NCBI RefSeq assembly: GCF_013364235.1 | Contig: NZ_CP054919.1 | Span: forward strand, 3,306,055 to 3,370,054 | Length of the DNA: 64,000 nucleotides | Source of the DNA: Kitasatospora sp. NA04385 | GTDB lineage: Bacteria > Actinomycetota > Actinomycetes > Streptomycetales > Streptomycetaceae | Reading direction: 5' to 3' | In this document: one piece after another, positions 10,051 through 18,912 of the stretch | Layout of the letters: each line of letters starts with the position of its first letter | Position numbering within the stretch: the stretch's first letter is position 1 | The notes under the pieces: model-generated | Told to the model about the DNA's origin: nothing | Database searches by the model: none | The model's input: the letters and a program-made list of their open reading frames with translations, nothing else | Position numbers and translations under genes: made by a program

Positions 10051-10503
10051 ATGTTCCGCACCATGCTCAAGTCCAAGATCCACCGCGCCACCGTCACCCA
10101 GGCCGACCTGCACTACGTCGGTTCGGTGACGGTCGACGAGGACCTGCTCGACGCCGCGGACCTGCTCCCCGGCGAGCTGGTCCACATCGTCGACATCAAC
10201 AACGGCGCCCGGCTGGAGACCTACACCATCGCCGGGCCGCGCGGCTCCGGCGTCATCGGCATCAACGGCGCCGCCGCCCGGCTGGTCCACCCCGGCGACC
10301 TGGTGATCCTGATCGCCTACGGGCAGATGGACACCGCCGAGGCCAAGGCGTACCTGCCGAAGGTGGTCTTCGTCGACGAGCGCAACCGGATCACCGGCCT
10401 CGGCGGCGACCCGGCGGACGCCCCCGAGGGCAGCGGACTGGTGCGCGGCGACGCCGCGTACGGTGGTGGTCCGAACGACGCGGCCGACGCCGTCGCGCGC
10501 TGA
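10051..10503 (+). CDS. panD: Aspartate 1-decarboxylase
   Basis: 150 residues. This pyruvoyl enzyme converts L-aspartate to beta-alanine for pantothenate. The self-cleavage site is Gly24-Ser25 ([10 protein letters not shown]); the serine becomes the pyruvoyl group. The family core ends near residue 120. A Gly/Ala/Asp-rich tail of about 30 residues follows, as is common in streptomycetes. The start is ATG with AGGAGG upstream. It is followed after 16 bp by nadB, another aspartate-consuming enzyme. Confidence 0.96.
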   Translation: MFRTMLKSKIHRATVTQADLHYVGSVTVDEDLLDAADLLPGELVHIVDINNGARLETYTIAGPRGSGVIGINGAAARLVHPGDLVILIAYGQMDTAEAKAYLPKVVFVDERNRITGLGGDPADAPEGSGLVRGDAAYGGGPNDAADAVAR

Positions 10504-10519
10504 AGGAGCAGCTGAACCC

Positions 10520-12133
10520 ATGCCGTACCGCCTGACCGCCCCCGCCCCCGGCTGGACCACGAGCACCGACGTGGTCGTGGTCGGCTCCGGCGTGGCCGGA
10601 CTCACCGTCGCGCTCAACGCCCGCAAGGCCGGCCTGCGGGCCATGGTGGTCACCAAGGCGGTGCTGGACGACGGCTCCACCCGATGGGCCCAGGGCGGCA
10701 TCGCCGCCGCCCTGGGCGAGGGCGACACCCCCGAGCAGCACCTCCAGGACACCCTGGTCGCGGGGGCCGGCCTGTGCGACGAGGAGGCGGTGCGCACCCT
10801 GGTCACCGAGGGCCCGGACGCGGTGCGCCGACTGATCGAGGCGGGCGCCGAGTTCGACCTCGACGAGGACGGCGAGATCGTGCTGACCCGCGAGGGCGGC
10901 CACCACCGCCGCCGGATCGCGCACGCCGGCGGCGACGCCACCGGCGCCGAGATCGAGCGCGCCCTGGTCGCCGCGATCGAGGCCGACCCGGGCCTGGAAC
11001 TGATCGAGCACGCCCTCGTCCTGGACCTGCTCACCGACGCCGACGGCCACGCCTCCGGCGTCACCCTGCACGTGATGGGCGAGGGGCAGCGCGACGGCGT
11101 CGGCGCGATCCTGGCCCGCGCCGTGGTGCTGGCCACCGGCGGCATGGGCCAGGTCTTCGAGGCCACCAGCAACCCGGCGGTCTCCACCGGCGACGGCGTC
11201 GCGCTCGCCCTGCGGGCCGGCGCCGAGGTCACCGACCTGGAGTTCGTCCAGTTCCACCCGACCGTGCTCTGGCTCGGCCCGGACGCCAAGGGCCAGCAGC
11301 CGCTGGTCTCCGAGGCGGTCCGCGGCGAGGGCGCGCACCTGGTCGACGCGGACGGGGTGCGCTTCATGGTCGGCCAGCACGAACTGGCCGAACTCGCCCC
11401 GCGCGACATCGTCGCCAAGGGGATCATCCGCCGGATGCACGCCAAGGGCACCCGGCACATGTACCTGGACGGGCGGCACTTCGGCGCCGAGATGTGGGAG
11501 CACCGCTTCCCCACCATCCTGGCCGCCTGCCGGGCCAACGGCATCGACCCGGTCACCGAGCCGATCCCGATCGCCCCGGCCGCCCACCACGCCTCCGGCG
11601 GCGTCCGCACCGACCTGCACGGCCGCACCACCGTCCCCGGCCTGTACGCCTGCGGCGAGGTCGCCTGCACCGGCGTGCACGGCGCCAACCGGCTGGCCTC
11701 CAACTCGCTGCTGGAGGGGCTGGTGTTCGCCGAGCGGATCGCCGCCGACCTGGCCGCGCTGAACGCCGCCGGCCGGCTCCCGGCCCGCACCGTCACCACC
11801 GACGCGGCGCACGCCGCGACGCCCGTGCCGCTGCTGCCCGCCGCGGCCCGCGCCGGGATCCAGCACCTGATGTCCACCGGCGCGGGCGTGCTCCGCTCCG
11901 CGGACTCGCTGGCCGCCACCGCCAAGGGCCTGGCCGAACTGGCCGACCCGGAGCACCCCGCCGACCCGTCCGTGGAGACCTGGGAGGCCACCAACCTCCA
12001 CCAGGTGGCCGGCGCGCTCACCGCCGCCGCCGCGCTCCGCGAGGAGACCCGCGGCTGCCACTGGCGCGAGGACTTCCCCGACCGCGACGACGCCCACTGG
12101 CAGCGCCACGTCGTCCACCCGCTCGCCGGCTGA
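10520..12133 (+). CDS. nadB: L-aspartate oxidase
   Basis: 537 residues. A flavoprotein that oxidises L-aspartate to iminoaspartate, the first step of de novo NAD synthesis. The FAD-binding GSGVAGLTVAL is near residue 20, ARWAQGGIAA-like residues (TRWAQGGIAAAL) follow, and the active-site region is HPTVLWL and HHASGGVRTDLHGRT. The start chosen is ATG at 10520 because AAGGAGCAG lies nine bases upstream; an in-frame GTG at 10463 lies inside panD and is unlikely. nadC follows after 48 bp. nadA is not in this window. Confidence 0.95.
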   Translation: MPYRLTAPAPGWTTSTDVVVVGSGVAGLTVALNARKAGLRAMVVTKAVLDDGSTRWAQGGIAAALGEGDTPEQHLQDTLVAGAGLCDEEAVRTLVTEGPDAVRRLIEAGAEFDLDEDGEIVLTREGGHHRRRIAHAGGDATGAEIERALVAAIEADPGLELIEHALVLDLLTDADGHASGVTLHVMGEGQRDGVGAILARAVVLATGGMGQVFEATSNPAVSTGDGVALALRAGAEVTDLEFVQFHPTVLWLGPDAKGQQPLVSEAVRGEGAHLVDADGVRFMVGQHELAELAPRDIVAKGIIRRMHAKGTRHMYLDGRHFGAEMWEHRFPTILAACRANGIDPVTEPIPIAPAAHHASGGVRTDLHGRTTVPGLYACGEVACTGVHGANRLASNSLLEGLVFAERIAADLAALNAAGRLPARTVTTDAAHAATPVPLLPAAARAGIQHLMSTGAGVLRSADSLAATAKGLAELADPEHPADPSVETWEATNLHQVAGALTAAAALREETRGCHWREDFPDRDDAHWQRHVVHPLAG

Positions 12134-12181
12134 CCCACCGTCAGTCCCGCCCCCATCGCCGAACCCTGGAGCCCCGCCACC

Positions 12182-13153
12182 ATGTCCCACTCCGAACTCC
12201 CCCTCCTGTCCACCGAGTCCGGCGGCTGCGGCGACGGCTGCGCGTGCGGTGAGGGCGAGGAGTACGAGACCGGTCTCGACCCGGCGCTGGCCGCGCTGCT
12301 GGAGGAGGCCGGGCTCGACCCGGTCGAGGTGGAGGACGTGGCGATGATGGCCCTGTCCGAGGACCTGGCCGGCGGCGAGGACGTCACCTCGGTGGCGACC
12401 GTCCCGGCCGAGGCCGTCGCGACCGCCGACTTCACCGCCCGCCAGGCGGGCGTGGTGGCCGGCCTGCGGGTCGCGGAGGCCGTCGTCTCGCTGGTCTGCG
12501 AGGAGGAGTTCGAGGTCGAGCGGCACGTCGAGGACGGCGACCGGGTCGCCCCCGGCCAGGTGCTGCTGTCGGTGCGCAGCCGCACCCGCGACCTGCTCAC
12601 CGCCGAGCGCTCCGCGCTGAACCTGCTCTGCCACCTGTCCGGCATCGCGACCGCCACCCGCGCCTGGGCCGACGCCCTGGAGGGCACCGGCGCGGTGGTC
12701 CGCGACACCCGCAAGACCACCCCGGGCCTGCGCGCGCTGGAGAAGTTCGCGGTGCGGGCCGGCGGCGGCGCCAACCACCGGATGGCGCTCTCCGACGCGG
12801 CGCTGGTCAAGGACAACCACGTGGTCGCGGCGGGCGGCGTCGCCGAGGCGTTCACCGCCGTCCGGGAGGCGTTCCCGGAGCTGCCGATCGAGGTCGAGGT
12901 GGACACGGTCGAGCAGATCGCCCCCGTCCTGGCGGCCGGCGCCGACCTGATCCTGCTGGACAACTTCTCCACCGAACAGCTGCGCGAGGCGGTCGCGCTG
13001 GTCGCGGGCCGGGCGAAGCTGGAGGCTTCCGGCGGCCTGACCCTGGCCACCGCGCGCGAGGTCGCGGAGACTGGTGTCGACTACCTGGCCGTCGGGGCCC
13101 TGACGCACTCCGCGCCGGTCCTGGACATCGGCCTGGACCTCCGCAGCTCCTGA
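12182..13153 (+). CDS. nadC: Nicotinate-nucleotide pyrophosphorylase (carboxylating)
   Basis: 323 residues. It converts quinolinate and PRPP to nicotinate mononucleotide. Family motifs seen are LSEDLAGGEDVTS, SALNLLCHLSGIAT, DTRKTTPGLRALEKFAV and the C-terminal SGGLTL. Residues 14-24 carry an unusual cysteine cluster, C16-x3-C20-x-C22, ahead of the catalytic domain and not needed by the known fold. It might bind metal or be redox-active. The gene sits between nadB and coaX in a cofactor operon. Confidence 0.95.
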   Translation: MSHSELPLLSTESGGCGDGCACGEGEEYETGLDPALAALLEEAGLDPVEVEDVAMMALSEDLAGGEDVTSVATVPAEAVATADFTARQAGVVAGLRVAEAVVSLVCEEEFEVERHVEDGDRVAPGQVLLSVRSRTRDLLTAERSALNLLCHLSGIATATRAWADALEGTGAVVRDTRKTTPGLRALEKFAVRAGGGANHRMALSDAALVKDNHVVAAGGVAEAFTAVREAFPELPIEVEVDTVEQIAPVLAAGADLILLDNFSTEQLREAVALVAGRAKLEASGGLTLATAREVAETGVDYLAVGALTHSAPVLDIGLDLRSS

Positions 13154-13176
13154 CCCCTCGAAGCAGAAAGCGCCCC

Positions 13177-13971
13177 ATGCTCCTCACCATCGACGTCGGC
13201 AACACCCAGACCACGCTCGGCCTGTTCGACGGCGAGGAGATCGTCGAGCACTGGCGGATCTCCACCGACCCGCGCCGCACCGCGGACGAACTCGCGGTGC
13301 TGATGCAGGGGCTGATGGGCGCCCACCCGATCGTCTCGGCGGACGACCGGGTGGCCGGCCTGGCGATCTGCTCCTCGGTCCCGGCGGTGCTGCACGAACT
13401 GCGCGAGGTGACCCGCCGCTACTACGGGGACGTGCCGGCGGTGATCGTCGAACCGGGCGTGAAGACCGGCGTGCACGTGCTGATGGACAACCCGAAGGAG
13501 GTCGGCGCCGACCGGATCGTCAACGCGCTGGCCGCCAACCACCTGTACGGCGGCCCGTGCGTGGTGGTCGACTTCGGCACCGCCACCACCTTCGACGCGA
13601 TCAACGCGCGCGGCGACTACGTGGGCGGCGCGATCGCCCCGGGCATCGAGATCTCGGTCGACGCCCTGGGCGGCCGCACCGCGATGCTCCGCAAGATCGA
13701 GCTGGCCCGCCCGCGCAACGTGATCGGCAAGAACACCGTCGAGGGCATGCAGTCGGGCATCCTGTACGGCTTCGCCGGGCAGGTGGACGGCCTGGTCAAC
13801 CGGATGGCCAAGGAGCTCGCCAAGGACCCGAACGACGTCCAGGTGATCGCCACCGGCGGCCTGGCCCCGCTGGTCCTGGGCGAGGCCGACTCGATCGACG
13901 TGCACGAGCCCTGGCTGACCCTGATCGGCCTGCGCCTGATCTTCGAGCGCAACCGCCCGGCCACCGCCTGA
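13177..13971 (+). CDS. coaX: Type III pantothenate kinase
   Basis: 264 residues. It phosphorylates pantothenate, the first committed CoA step. The ASKHA-fold phosphate motif is LLTIDVGNTQTTLGLF at the N-terminus. VGADRIVNALAA and VVDFGTATTFDAI are the substrate and ATP motifs of the CoaX type. It ends the panC-panD-nadB-nadC-coaX cluster, so pantothenate is made and phosphorylated from one locus. Confidence 0.96.
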   Translation: MLLTIDVGNTQTTLGLFDGEEIVEHWRISTDPRRTADELAVLMQGLMGAHPIVSADDRVAGLAICSSVPAVLHELREVTRRYYGDVPAVIVEPGVKTGVHVLMDNPKEVGADRIVNALAANHLYGGPCVVVDFGTATTFDAINARGDYVGGAIAPGIEISVDALGGRTAMLRKIELARPRNVIGKNTVEGMQSGILYGFAGQVDGLVNRMAKELAKDPNDVQVIATGGLAPLVLGEADSIDVHEPWLTLIGLRLIFERNRPATA

Positions 13972-14100
13972 CCGGCCGCCGCCTGACCGGCCGCCACGCC
14001 GGGCGGCGGGCCGGGCGGCGCCCTCGTCGCGCATGCACCATCTCATAGGCCAATCGGGACAAACACGTCATCAATCGCCATAAGTCGGACGTACGACACG

Positions 14101-14106
14101 TACTGT
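14101..14106 (+). promoter_or_regulatory. -10 hexamer of a leaderless promoter
   Basis: TACTGT ends six bases before the ATG at 14113, with no ribosome-binding site between. Confidence 0.45.
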
Positions 14107-14112
14107 CGACCC

Positions 14113-14811
14113 ATGCCAACGCCACACGGATCGCGCGGCGGCATGGCCTTCAGCGCCGACGAAGTCCGGGTGCTGCGCCGTGTCCTCGCCCAAGCCCTCT
14201 ACCCGGCCGCCCCCGACCGGCTCCCGGTACCAGCCGCGGCCGGCGAACTGTGGGCCGAGGACGTCCAGGACGCGCTTCGGCTGACCGAGGCCATCGACGA
14301 GGCGGTCCAGGAGGGCGGGCGGCTGCGCGCCTTCATGCTGACCGACCTGACCCGCTACCGCGGCGCCCTGCCCGGCAGCGCCGGGGGCTACCTGGACCGC
14401 CTGGAGGAGGCCGTCACCGACGGCTACCTGCCCACCGCCGAAGACCTGTCGGCGCTGCGCTCGCTGTCCCGCCAGCCGTGCGGACCGACCGAGCAGGCCC
14501 GCCGCTCCCGGCTCGCCGGCCGCTGCCACGCGCTCGCCGAGGCCGAGGTCCGCGAACGGCTCTCCCTCGGCTCCGGACAGCGCCACCTCGCGGCGGTGCC
14601 GAGCCCGGCGCCCGAACCCCAGCCCGCCACCCCAGTTGGAGGACGGTTCCCGATGAGCGACCAGCAGCCCCCGCACCCCGCCGAGCGCCCCCGGCCCCGC
14701 CGGATGCCGACGCCCGCCGAACTCTTCGGCCGCCGCTCCCGCCCGACCCCCCACCAGGACCCCCCGGACGACGAGGACCACCCGGAACTCGCCACCGGCA
14801 CCGACGGCTGA
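14113..14811 (+). CDS. Conserved hypothetical protein, disordered C-terminus
   Basis: 232 residues. Residues 10-150 are helical (AFSADEVRVLRRVLAQALYP, then EDLSALRSLSRQPCG). The last 80 are rich in Pro, Arg and acidic residues and look disordered. No catalytic motif, signal peptide or membrane segment is visible. The start is ATG at 14113, backed by the leaderless -10. It stands alone between coaX and lysS and is followed by a hairpin terminator. I do not recognise its function. Confidence 0.7.
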   Translation: MPTPHGSRGGMAFSADEVRVLRRVLAQALYPAAPDRLPVPAAAGELWAEDVQDALRLTEAIDEAVQEGGRLRAFMLTDLTRYRGALPGSAGGYLDRLEEAVTDGYLPTAEDLSALRSLSRQPCGPTEQARRSRLAGRCHALAEAEVRERLSLGSGQRHLAAVPSPAPEPQPATPVGGRFPMSDQQPPHPAERPRPRRMPTPAELFGRRSRPTPHQDPPDDEDHPELATGTDG

Positions 14812-14822
14812 CCCCCGCACCC

Positions 14823-14860
14823 GAGGCGCGGCCCCCTCCCCCCGGAGGCGGCCGCGCCTC
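14823..14860 (+). terminator. Hairpin terminator
   Basis: An 11-bp perfect stem, GAGGCGCGGCC with GGCCGCGCCTC, and a 16-base loop, just after the stop at 14811. No T-run follows. Confidence 0.5.
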
Positions 14861-14935
14861 CCGCGTTCCCCGGCGGCCCGGGCGTCCGGCGCGCACCGGC
14901 GGATATCCCGTGGCGGAGCAGGCCGTCAGCCTGGC

Positions 14936-14941
14936 TACCCT
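14936..14941 (+). promoter_or_regulatory. -10 hexamer of a leaderless promoter (lysS)
   Basis: TACCCT followed by six bases and then the GTG of lysS at 14948. Confidence 0.5.
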
Positions 14942-14947
14942 GGTGGG

Positions 14948-16534
14948 GTGAGCGATCAGAGCACTCTCCCCGCGACCGACGACCTTCCCGAGCAGATGCG
15001 CGTCCGGCGCGAGAAGCTGGACCGGCTCCGGGCGGCCGGCATCGACCCGTACCCGGTCGGTTTCCCCCGCACCACCACCATCGCGGACCTGCGCGACAAG
15101 CACCCGGACCTGGCCCCGGACACCGCCACCGGCGAGCGGGTCGGCATCACCGGCCGGGTGGTCCTGGCCCGCACCGGCGGCAAGCTCTGCTTCGCCACCC
15201 TGCGCGACGGCTCCGGCGACCTCCAGGTGATGCTGTCCCTGGACAAGCTGGGCGCCGAGCGGCTGGCCGCCTGGAAGGGCGACATCGACCTCGGCGACCA
15301 GGTCGGCGTCGAGGGCGAGGTGATCACCTCCAAGCGCGGCGAGCTCAGCGTGATGGTCGACCGCTGGGAGCTCACCGCGAAGTGCCTGCGCCCGCTGCCC
15401 GACAAGCACAAGGGCCTGAGCGACCCGGAGGCCCGGGTCCGCCAGCGGTACGTGGACCTGATCGTCAACCCCGAGGCGCGCGAGATGCTCCAGCTGCGCA
15501 CCAGGGTGATCCGCTCGATCCGCCGCACCTACGAGGACCGCGGCTACCTCGAGGTCGAGACCCCGATGCTGCAGCCGATCCACGGCGGCGCCAACGCCCG
15601 CCCGTTCGTGACGCACATCAACGCGTACGACATCGACCTGTACCTGCGCATCGCCACCGAGCTGTACCTCAAGCGCCTGGTGGTCGGCGGCGCCGAGAAG
15701 GTCTTCGAGATCAACCGGAACTTCCGCAACGAGGGCGCGGACGCCACCCACAACCCGGAGTTCACCGCCCTGGAGTCGTACGAGGCGTACGGCGACTACG
15801 ACACCCAGGCCGAGCTGATCCGGGAGATCGTCGTCAACGCCGCCCGGGACGCGCTGGGCACCACCGTGGTCAGGGGCGTCGGCCCGGACGGCACCGAGCA
15901 CGAGATCGACCTGGCCGAGCCCTGGCAGGAGGTCTCGGTGTACCCGGGCATCTCCGCGCACCTGGGCGCCGAGGTCACCCCCGCCACCTCGGTCGAGGAG
16001 CTGTGGAAGCTCTCCGCGGAGCACGGCCTGGACCAGTACCTGGACCCGAAGTGGGACCACGGCCAGATCGTGCTGGAGCTGATCGAGCGCCTGCTGGAGC
16101 ACCACGCGATCAAGCCGACCTTCATCAAGGACTACCCGACCTCGGTCTCCCCGCTGACCCGGCAGCACCGCTCGATCGAGGGCGTCGCCGAGAAGTGGGA
16201 CCTGGTGATCTTCGGCACCGAGCTGGGCACCGCCTACTCCGAGCTGATCGACCCGGTCGAGCAGCGCGCCCGGCTCACCGCGCAGTCCCTGCTGGCGGCC
16301 GGCGGCGACGTCGAGGCCATGCAGGTGGACGAGGACTTCCTGCGCGCCCTGGAGTACGCGATGCCGCCCACCGGCGGCCTCGGCCTGGGCGTGGACCGCC
16401 TGATCATGCTGCTCACCGGCAAGAACATCCGCGAGACGGTGCTCTTCCCGCTGGTGAAGCCGGAGAAGGCCGAAAAGGCCGCGAAGAGCGAGCAGGCCGC
16501 GCCCGCGGCCGCGTCCGACACCACCGAGGAGTAA
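14948..16534 (+). CDS. lysS: Lysine--tRNA ligase, class II
   Basis: 528 residues. It charges tRNA-Lys. An N-terminal OB-fold anticodon-binding domain (GRVVLARTGGKLCFATLRDG) is followed by the class II catalytic core: motif 1 region VETPMLQPIHGGANARPF, motif 2 FRNEGADATHNPEFTALE and motif 3 GLGLGVDRLIML. The last 30 residues are a Lys/Ala-rich tail. The GTG start at 14948 is supported by a leaderless -10. A small membrane protein gene begins two bases after its stop codon. Confidence 0.96.
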   Translation: MSDQSTLPATDDLPEQMRVRREKLDRLRAAGIDPYPVGFPRTTTIADLRDKHPDLAPDTATGERVGITGRVVLARTGGKLCFATLRDGSGDLQVMLSLDKLGAERLAAWKGDIDLGDQVGVEGEVITSKRGELSVMVDRWELTAKCLRPLPDKHKGLSDPEARVRQRYVDLIVNPEAREMLQLRTRVIRSIRRTYEDRGYLEVETPMLQPIHGGANARPFVTHINAYDIDLYLRIATELYLKRLVVGGAEKVFEINRNFRNEGADATHNPEFTALESYEAYGDYDTQAELIREIVVNAARDALGTTVVRGVGPDGTEHEIDLAEPWQEVSVYPGISAHLGAEVTPATSVEELWKLSAEHGLDQYLDPKWDHGQIVLELIERLLEHHAIKPTFIKDYPTSVSPLTRQHRSIEGVAEKWDLVIFGTELGTAYSELIDPVEQRARLTAQSLLAAGGDVEAMQVDEDFLRALEYAMPPTGGLGLGVDRLIMLLTGKNIRETVLFPLVKPEKAEKAAKSEQAAPAAASDTTEE

Positions 16535-16536
16535 CC

Positions 16537-16689
16537 GTGGAGTACGTCAGCGCGATCGTCCCGCCGCTGGTGATGGCGATCGGTTTCGCCTTCCTGGTGC
16601 GGGCCATCATCCGCAGCCAGGGCGGCGCCCAGAAGGCGAAGGAGGACGCCGCGGCCGAGGCCATGGCGGCGCGTTCCTCCGCCGAATAG
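16537..16689 (+). CDS. Small membrane protein, 50 residues
   Basis: One hydrophobic segment (about residues 5-25, VSAIVPPLVMAIGFAFLVRAI) followed by a charged Ala/Lys/Glu tail. The start is GTG at 16537 with GAGGAG, formed by the last codons of lysS, five bases upstream, so it is translated from the lysS message. It ends just before a strong terminator. Single-pass membrane proteins of this kind are conserved beside lysS in streptomycetes; function unknown. Confidence 0.7.
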   Translation: MEYVSAIVPPLVMAIGFAFLVRAIIRSQGGAQKAKEDAAAEAMAARSSAE

Positions 16690-16702
16690 CGGTATCCCGC
16701 CC

Positions 16703-16737
16703 GGCGCGCCGTTCCCCCCTCCGGGGAACGGCGCGCC
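16703..16737 (+). terminator. Hairpin terminator after lysS unit
   Basis: A 15-bp perfect stem, GGCGCGCCGTTCCCC with GGGGAACGGCGCGCC, and a 5-base loop. Confidence 0.65.
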
Positions 16738-16792
16738 GCTCGTTTGCCGTTTGCCGCCATTTGTCCGCATCGGTCCTATCCTTGGCGGCACT

Positions 16793-17185
16793 ATGGTGCG
16801 GCAACTCGGAGAACTTGAGAACGACATCATGACCCGGGTGTGGCAGTGGAACCGCCCCGTCACCGTCCGGGAGGTTCTGCAGGATCTGCGGTCGGAACGC
16901 GAAATCGCGTACACCACCGTGATGACCGTGCTGGACAAGCTCTATCGAAAGGGCTGGGTGCGCCGGGAGCGCGCCGGGCGCGCATACCGATATGAGCCGG
17001 TCTCCTCCCGGGAGGCGTACACCGCCGCGCTGATGAACGACGCCTGGGCGACGAGCGACAATCCGGCGGCCGCCCTGGTGCACTTCTTCGGGATGATGTC
17101 GCCGGAACAGCGCGAGTGGCTGCGCGACGCGCTGCGGGTGGCGGGCGCCGACACCGAGGAGACCACGCCGCCCGCGGCACGATAA
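16793..17185 (+). CDS. BlaI/MecI/CopY-family transcriptional repressor
   Basis: 130 residues. A winged-helix domain from the N-terminus (LGELENDIMTRVWQWNRPVTVREVLQDL, then IAYTTVMTVLDKLYRKGWVRRERAGRAYRY) typical of penicillinase repressors, then a short dimerisation region. No sensor-peptidase partner (BlaR/M56) is adjacent. The start chosen is ATG at 16793; TATCCT at 16777-16782 predicts a start of transcription only a few bases upstream. An in-frame start further up at 16751 would precede the promoter. Targets unknown. Confidence 0.88.
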   Translation: MVRQLGELENDIMTRVWQWNRPVTVREVLQDLRSEREIAYTTVMTVLDKLYRKGWVRRERAGRAYRYEPVSSREAYTAALMNDAWATSDNPAAALVHFFGMMSPEQREWLRDALRVAGADTEETTPPAAR

Positions 17186-17196
17186 CGTTCCCCGCC

Positions 17197-17724
17197 ATGG
17201 AGGTCACCATCCGCCGTGCGCGGACCACCGACGTGCGCGCCGTCCGCCGGCTCATCGACGCGTACTCCCGGAACGGCATTCTGCTCGACAAGCCGACCGT
17301 CACGCTGTTCGAATCCGTCCAGGAGTTCTGGGTCGCCGAACGCGACGAGGACGGCCGGGTGGTGGCCTGCGGCGCGCTCCACGTGATGTGGGAAGACCTC
17401 GCCGAGGTGCGCACCCTCGCGGTCGATCCGGCCTGCAAGGGGCTCGGTATCGGGCACCAGCTGCTGGACAAGCTGCTGGAGACCGCGCGCTGGCTCGGCG
17501 TCCGTCGGATTTTCTGCCTGACGTTCGAGGTTCCGTTCTTCTCGAAACACGGCTTCGTCGAGATCGGCGAAAACGACGATCGTACGGCAGACCCGGCCGC
17601 CGTGGCCACGGAAGTCTATGAAGAACTCCTGCGCTCGTACGACGAAGGCGTCGCCGAGTTCCTCGACCTGGAGCGGGTGAAGCCGAACACCCTGGGCAAC
17701 TCGCGGATGCTGCTGCACCTGTGA
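17197..17724 (+). CDS. Amino-acid N-acetyltransferase (short GNAT-type N-acetylglutamate synthase)
   Basis: 175 residues. One GNAT domain with the acetyl-CoA loop AVDPACKGLGIGHQLLDKLLE (about residues 75-95) and the FEVPFFSKHGFVEI segment of stand-alone actinobacterial N-acetylglutamate synthases. These make N-acetylglutamate for arginine synthesis without an amino-acid kinase domain. The start is ATG at 17197; GATAAC at 17181-17186 gives a very short leader. Upstream in-frame GTG codons lie inside the repressor gene. No arginine genes adjoin it. Confidence 0.87.
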   Translation: MEVTIRRARTTDVRAVRRLIDAYSRNGILLDKPTVTLFESVQEFWVAERDEDGRVVACGALHVMWEDLAEVRTLAVDPACKGLGIGHQLLDKLLETARWLGVRRIFCLTFEVPFFSKHGFVEIGENDDRTADPAAVATEVYEELLRSYDEGVAEFLDLERVKPNTLGNSRMLLHL

Positions 17725-17828
17725 GTCATGCCCCCGGGCGCGACCTGCGACACAGGGGTTTGTGTTTTCCGGGAAAAGGCGCTTTCCTTTCTCTAGGCAA
17801 TGGATCGTTATCGCGGAAAGGGAAGCCC

Positions 17829-18191
17829 GTGGCACAGAGGGTTCAGGTCATTCTGGAAGACGATCTCGACGGCGGATCCGCGGACGAGACGGTGACGTTC
17901 GCGCTCGACGGCGTGGCCTACGAGATCGACCTGAAGAGCGACAACGCGGAGAAGCTCCGCGGCCTGCTCGCCCCGTACGTCGACAAGGGCCGCAAGCAGA
18001 GCGGCCGGCTGACCGCCCCCCGCCGCGGCGGCAGCGGCGGCGGCCGGAGCACCGGGCGGGCCGCCGCGGCCGGCCAGGCGGACACCGCCAAGATCCGCAC
18101 CTGGGCGAAGGAGAACGGCCTCCCGGTCAACGACCGCGGCCGCGTCCCGAGCAACGTGCGCGAGGCGTACGAGAAGGCCAACGCCTCCTGA
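17829..18191 (+). CDS. lsr2: Lsr2 nucleoid-associated silencer
   Basis: 120 residues. The N-terminal dimerisation domain is AQRVQVILEDDLDGG through YEIDLKSDNAEKLRGLLAPYV. A Gly/Arg-rich linker follows, then the C-terminal DNA-binding domain whose RGR clamp (DRGRVPSNVREAY) enters the minor groove of AT-rich DNA. Lsr2 silences horizontally acquired and secondary-metabolite genes in actinobacteria. The GTG start at 17829 has AAAGGGAAG upstream. The 100 bp upstream are AT-richer than average, which would allow self-regulation. Confidence 0.95.
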   Translation: MAQRVQVILEDDLDGGSADETVTFALDGVAYEIDLKSDNAEKLRGLLAPYVDKGRKQSGRLTAPRRGGSGGGRSTGRAAAAGQADTAKIRTWAKENGLPVNDRGRVPSNVREAYEKANAS

Positions 18192-18204
18192 GCCCCGGCG
18201 GCAC

Positions 18205-18663
18205 TCAGCGGGCGGGCGGCAGGCCCAGCCGTTCCCGCGCGCAGGCGTCCGCGAGGGCGTCGAGCAGGCAGAGCAGGTCGGGCGAGCGCAGGTCCAGGGC
18301 GGGCGGCCGGGTTCCGGCCCGCAGCCAGTGCGCGGTCCGCGGTCCGGGCACCCGGGGGTCTCCCGGGTGCGCCGCGCGGGCCTCGATGGGCAGCCGCAGC
18401 TCCGGGCCCCAGCCGAGCCAGCGGAGCAGTTCGGGCACCGGCTCGGCGGCCCCGGGGGCGAGCAGGAAGGCCGCCCGGTCGGCCCGCCGCAGCACCGGCC
18501 CGGTGGGGCGGCCCAGCCGCTCCAGGCGGCCCAGGGCGGCCCTGGCGGGCCCCAGCGGGGCGGTCACCCGGTCCGATCCGCGCCAGAGCACGGCGGCGGG
18601 CGGTGCCGCCGCCGCGACCGGGGCGGTCGGGGCGCCGGCGGCGGGCGGCGGCGGACGGGTCAC
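18205..18663 (-). CDS. Hypothetical protein, 152 residues
   Basis: Converges with lsr2. The N-terminal 20 residues are Pro/Ala-rich and the body is Leu/Ala/Arg-rich, with no membrane segment or known motif. A protein of similar size often lies between lsr2 and clpC in streptomycetes, which supports a real gene. The start is GTG at 18663 with no clear ribosome-binding site. I do not recognise a function. Confidence 0.55.
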   Translation of the reverse strand: MTRPPPPAAGAPTAPVAAAAPPAAVLWRGSDRVTAPLGPARAALGRLERLGRPTGPVLRRADRAAFLLAPGAAEPVPELLRWLGWGPELRLPIEARAAHPGDPRVPGPRTAHWLRAGTRPPALDLRSPDLLCLLDALADACARERLGLPPAR

Positions 18664-18912
18664 GACCTGTGCAACGCTGGAGGGGCCGGGCGGTCACGCG
18701 GCCGCCACCGGTACGGCCGCACGCCGCCCGCGGCCGACCTGATGGTCCGTCACCTCGGACGCCGGGTCGGCGGACTTCTCGCCAGGCGAACACGCACCCC
18801 GCGGAAACCGCGGGAAACCCGGCGGATTACCGGGTATGAATGCTGGTGGACGGGGTCGCAGGAGCCCGGACGCAGCACGTCGCGGGGCCGGTGAGCCGGT
18901 TCCACCGAACCG

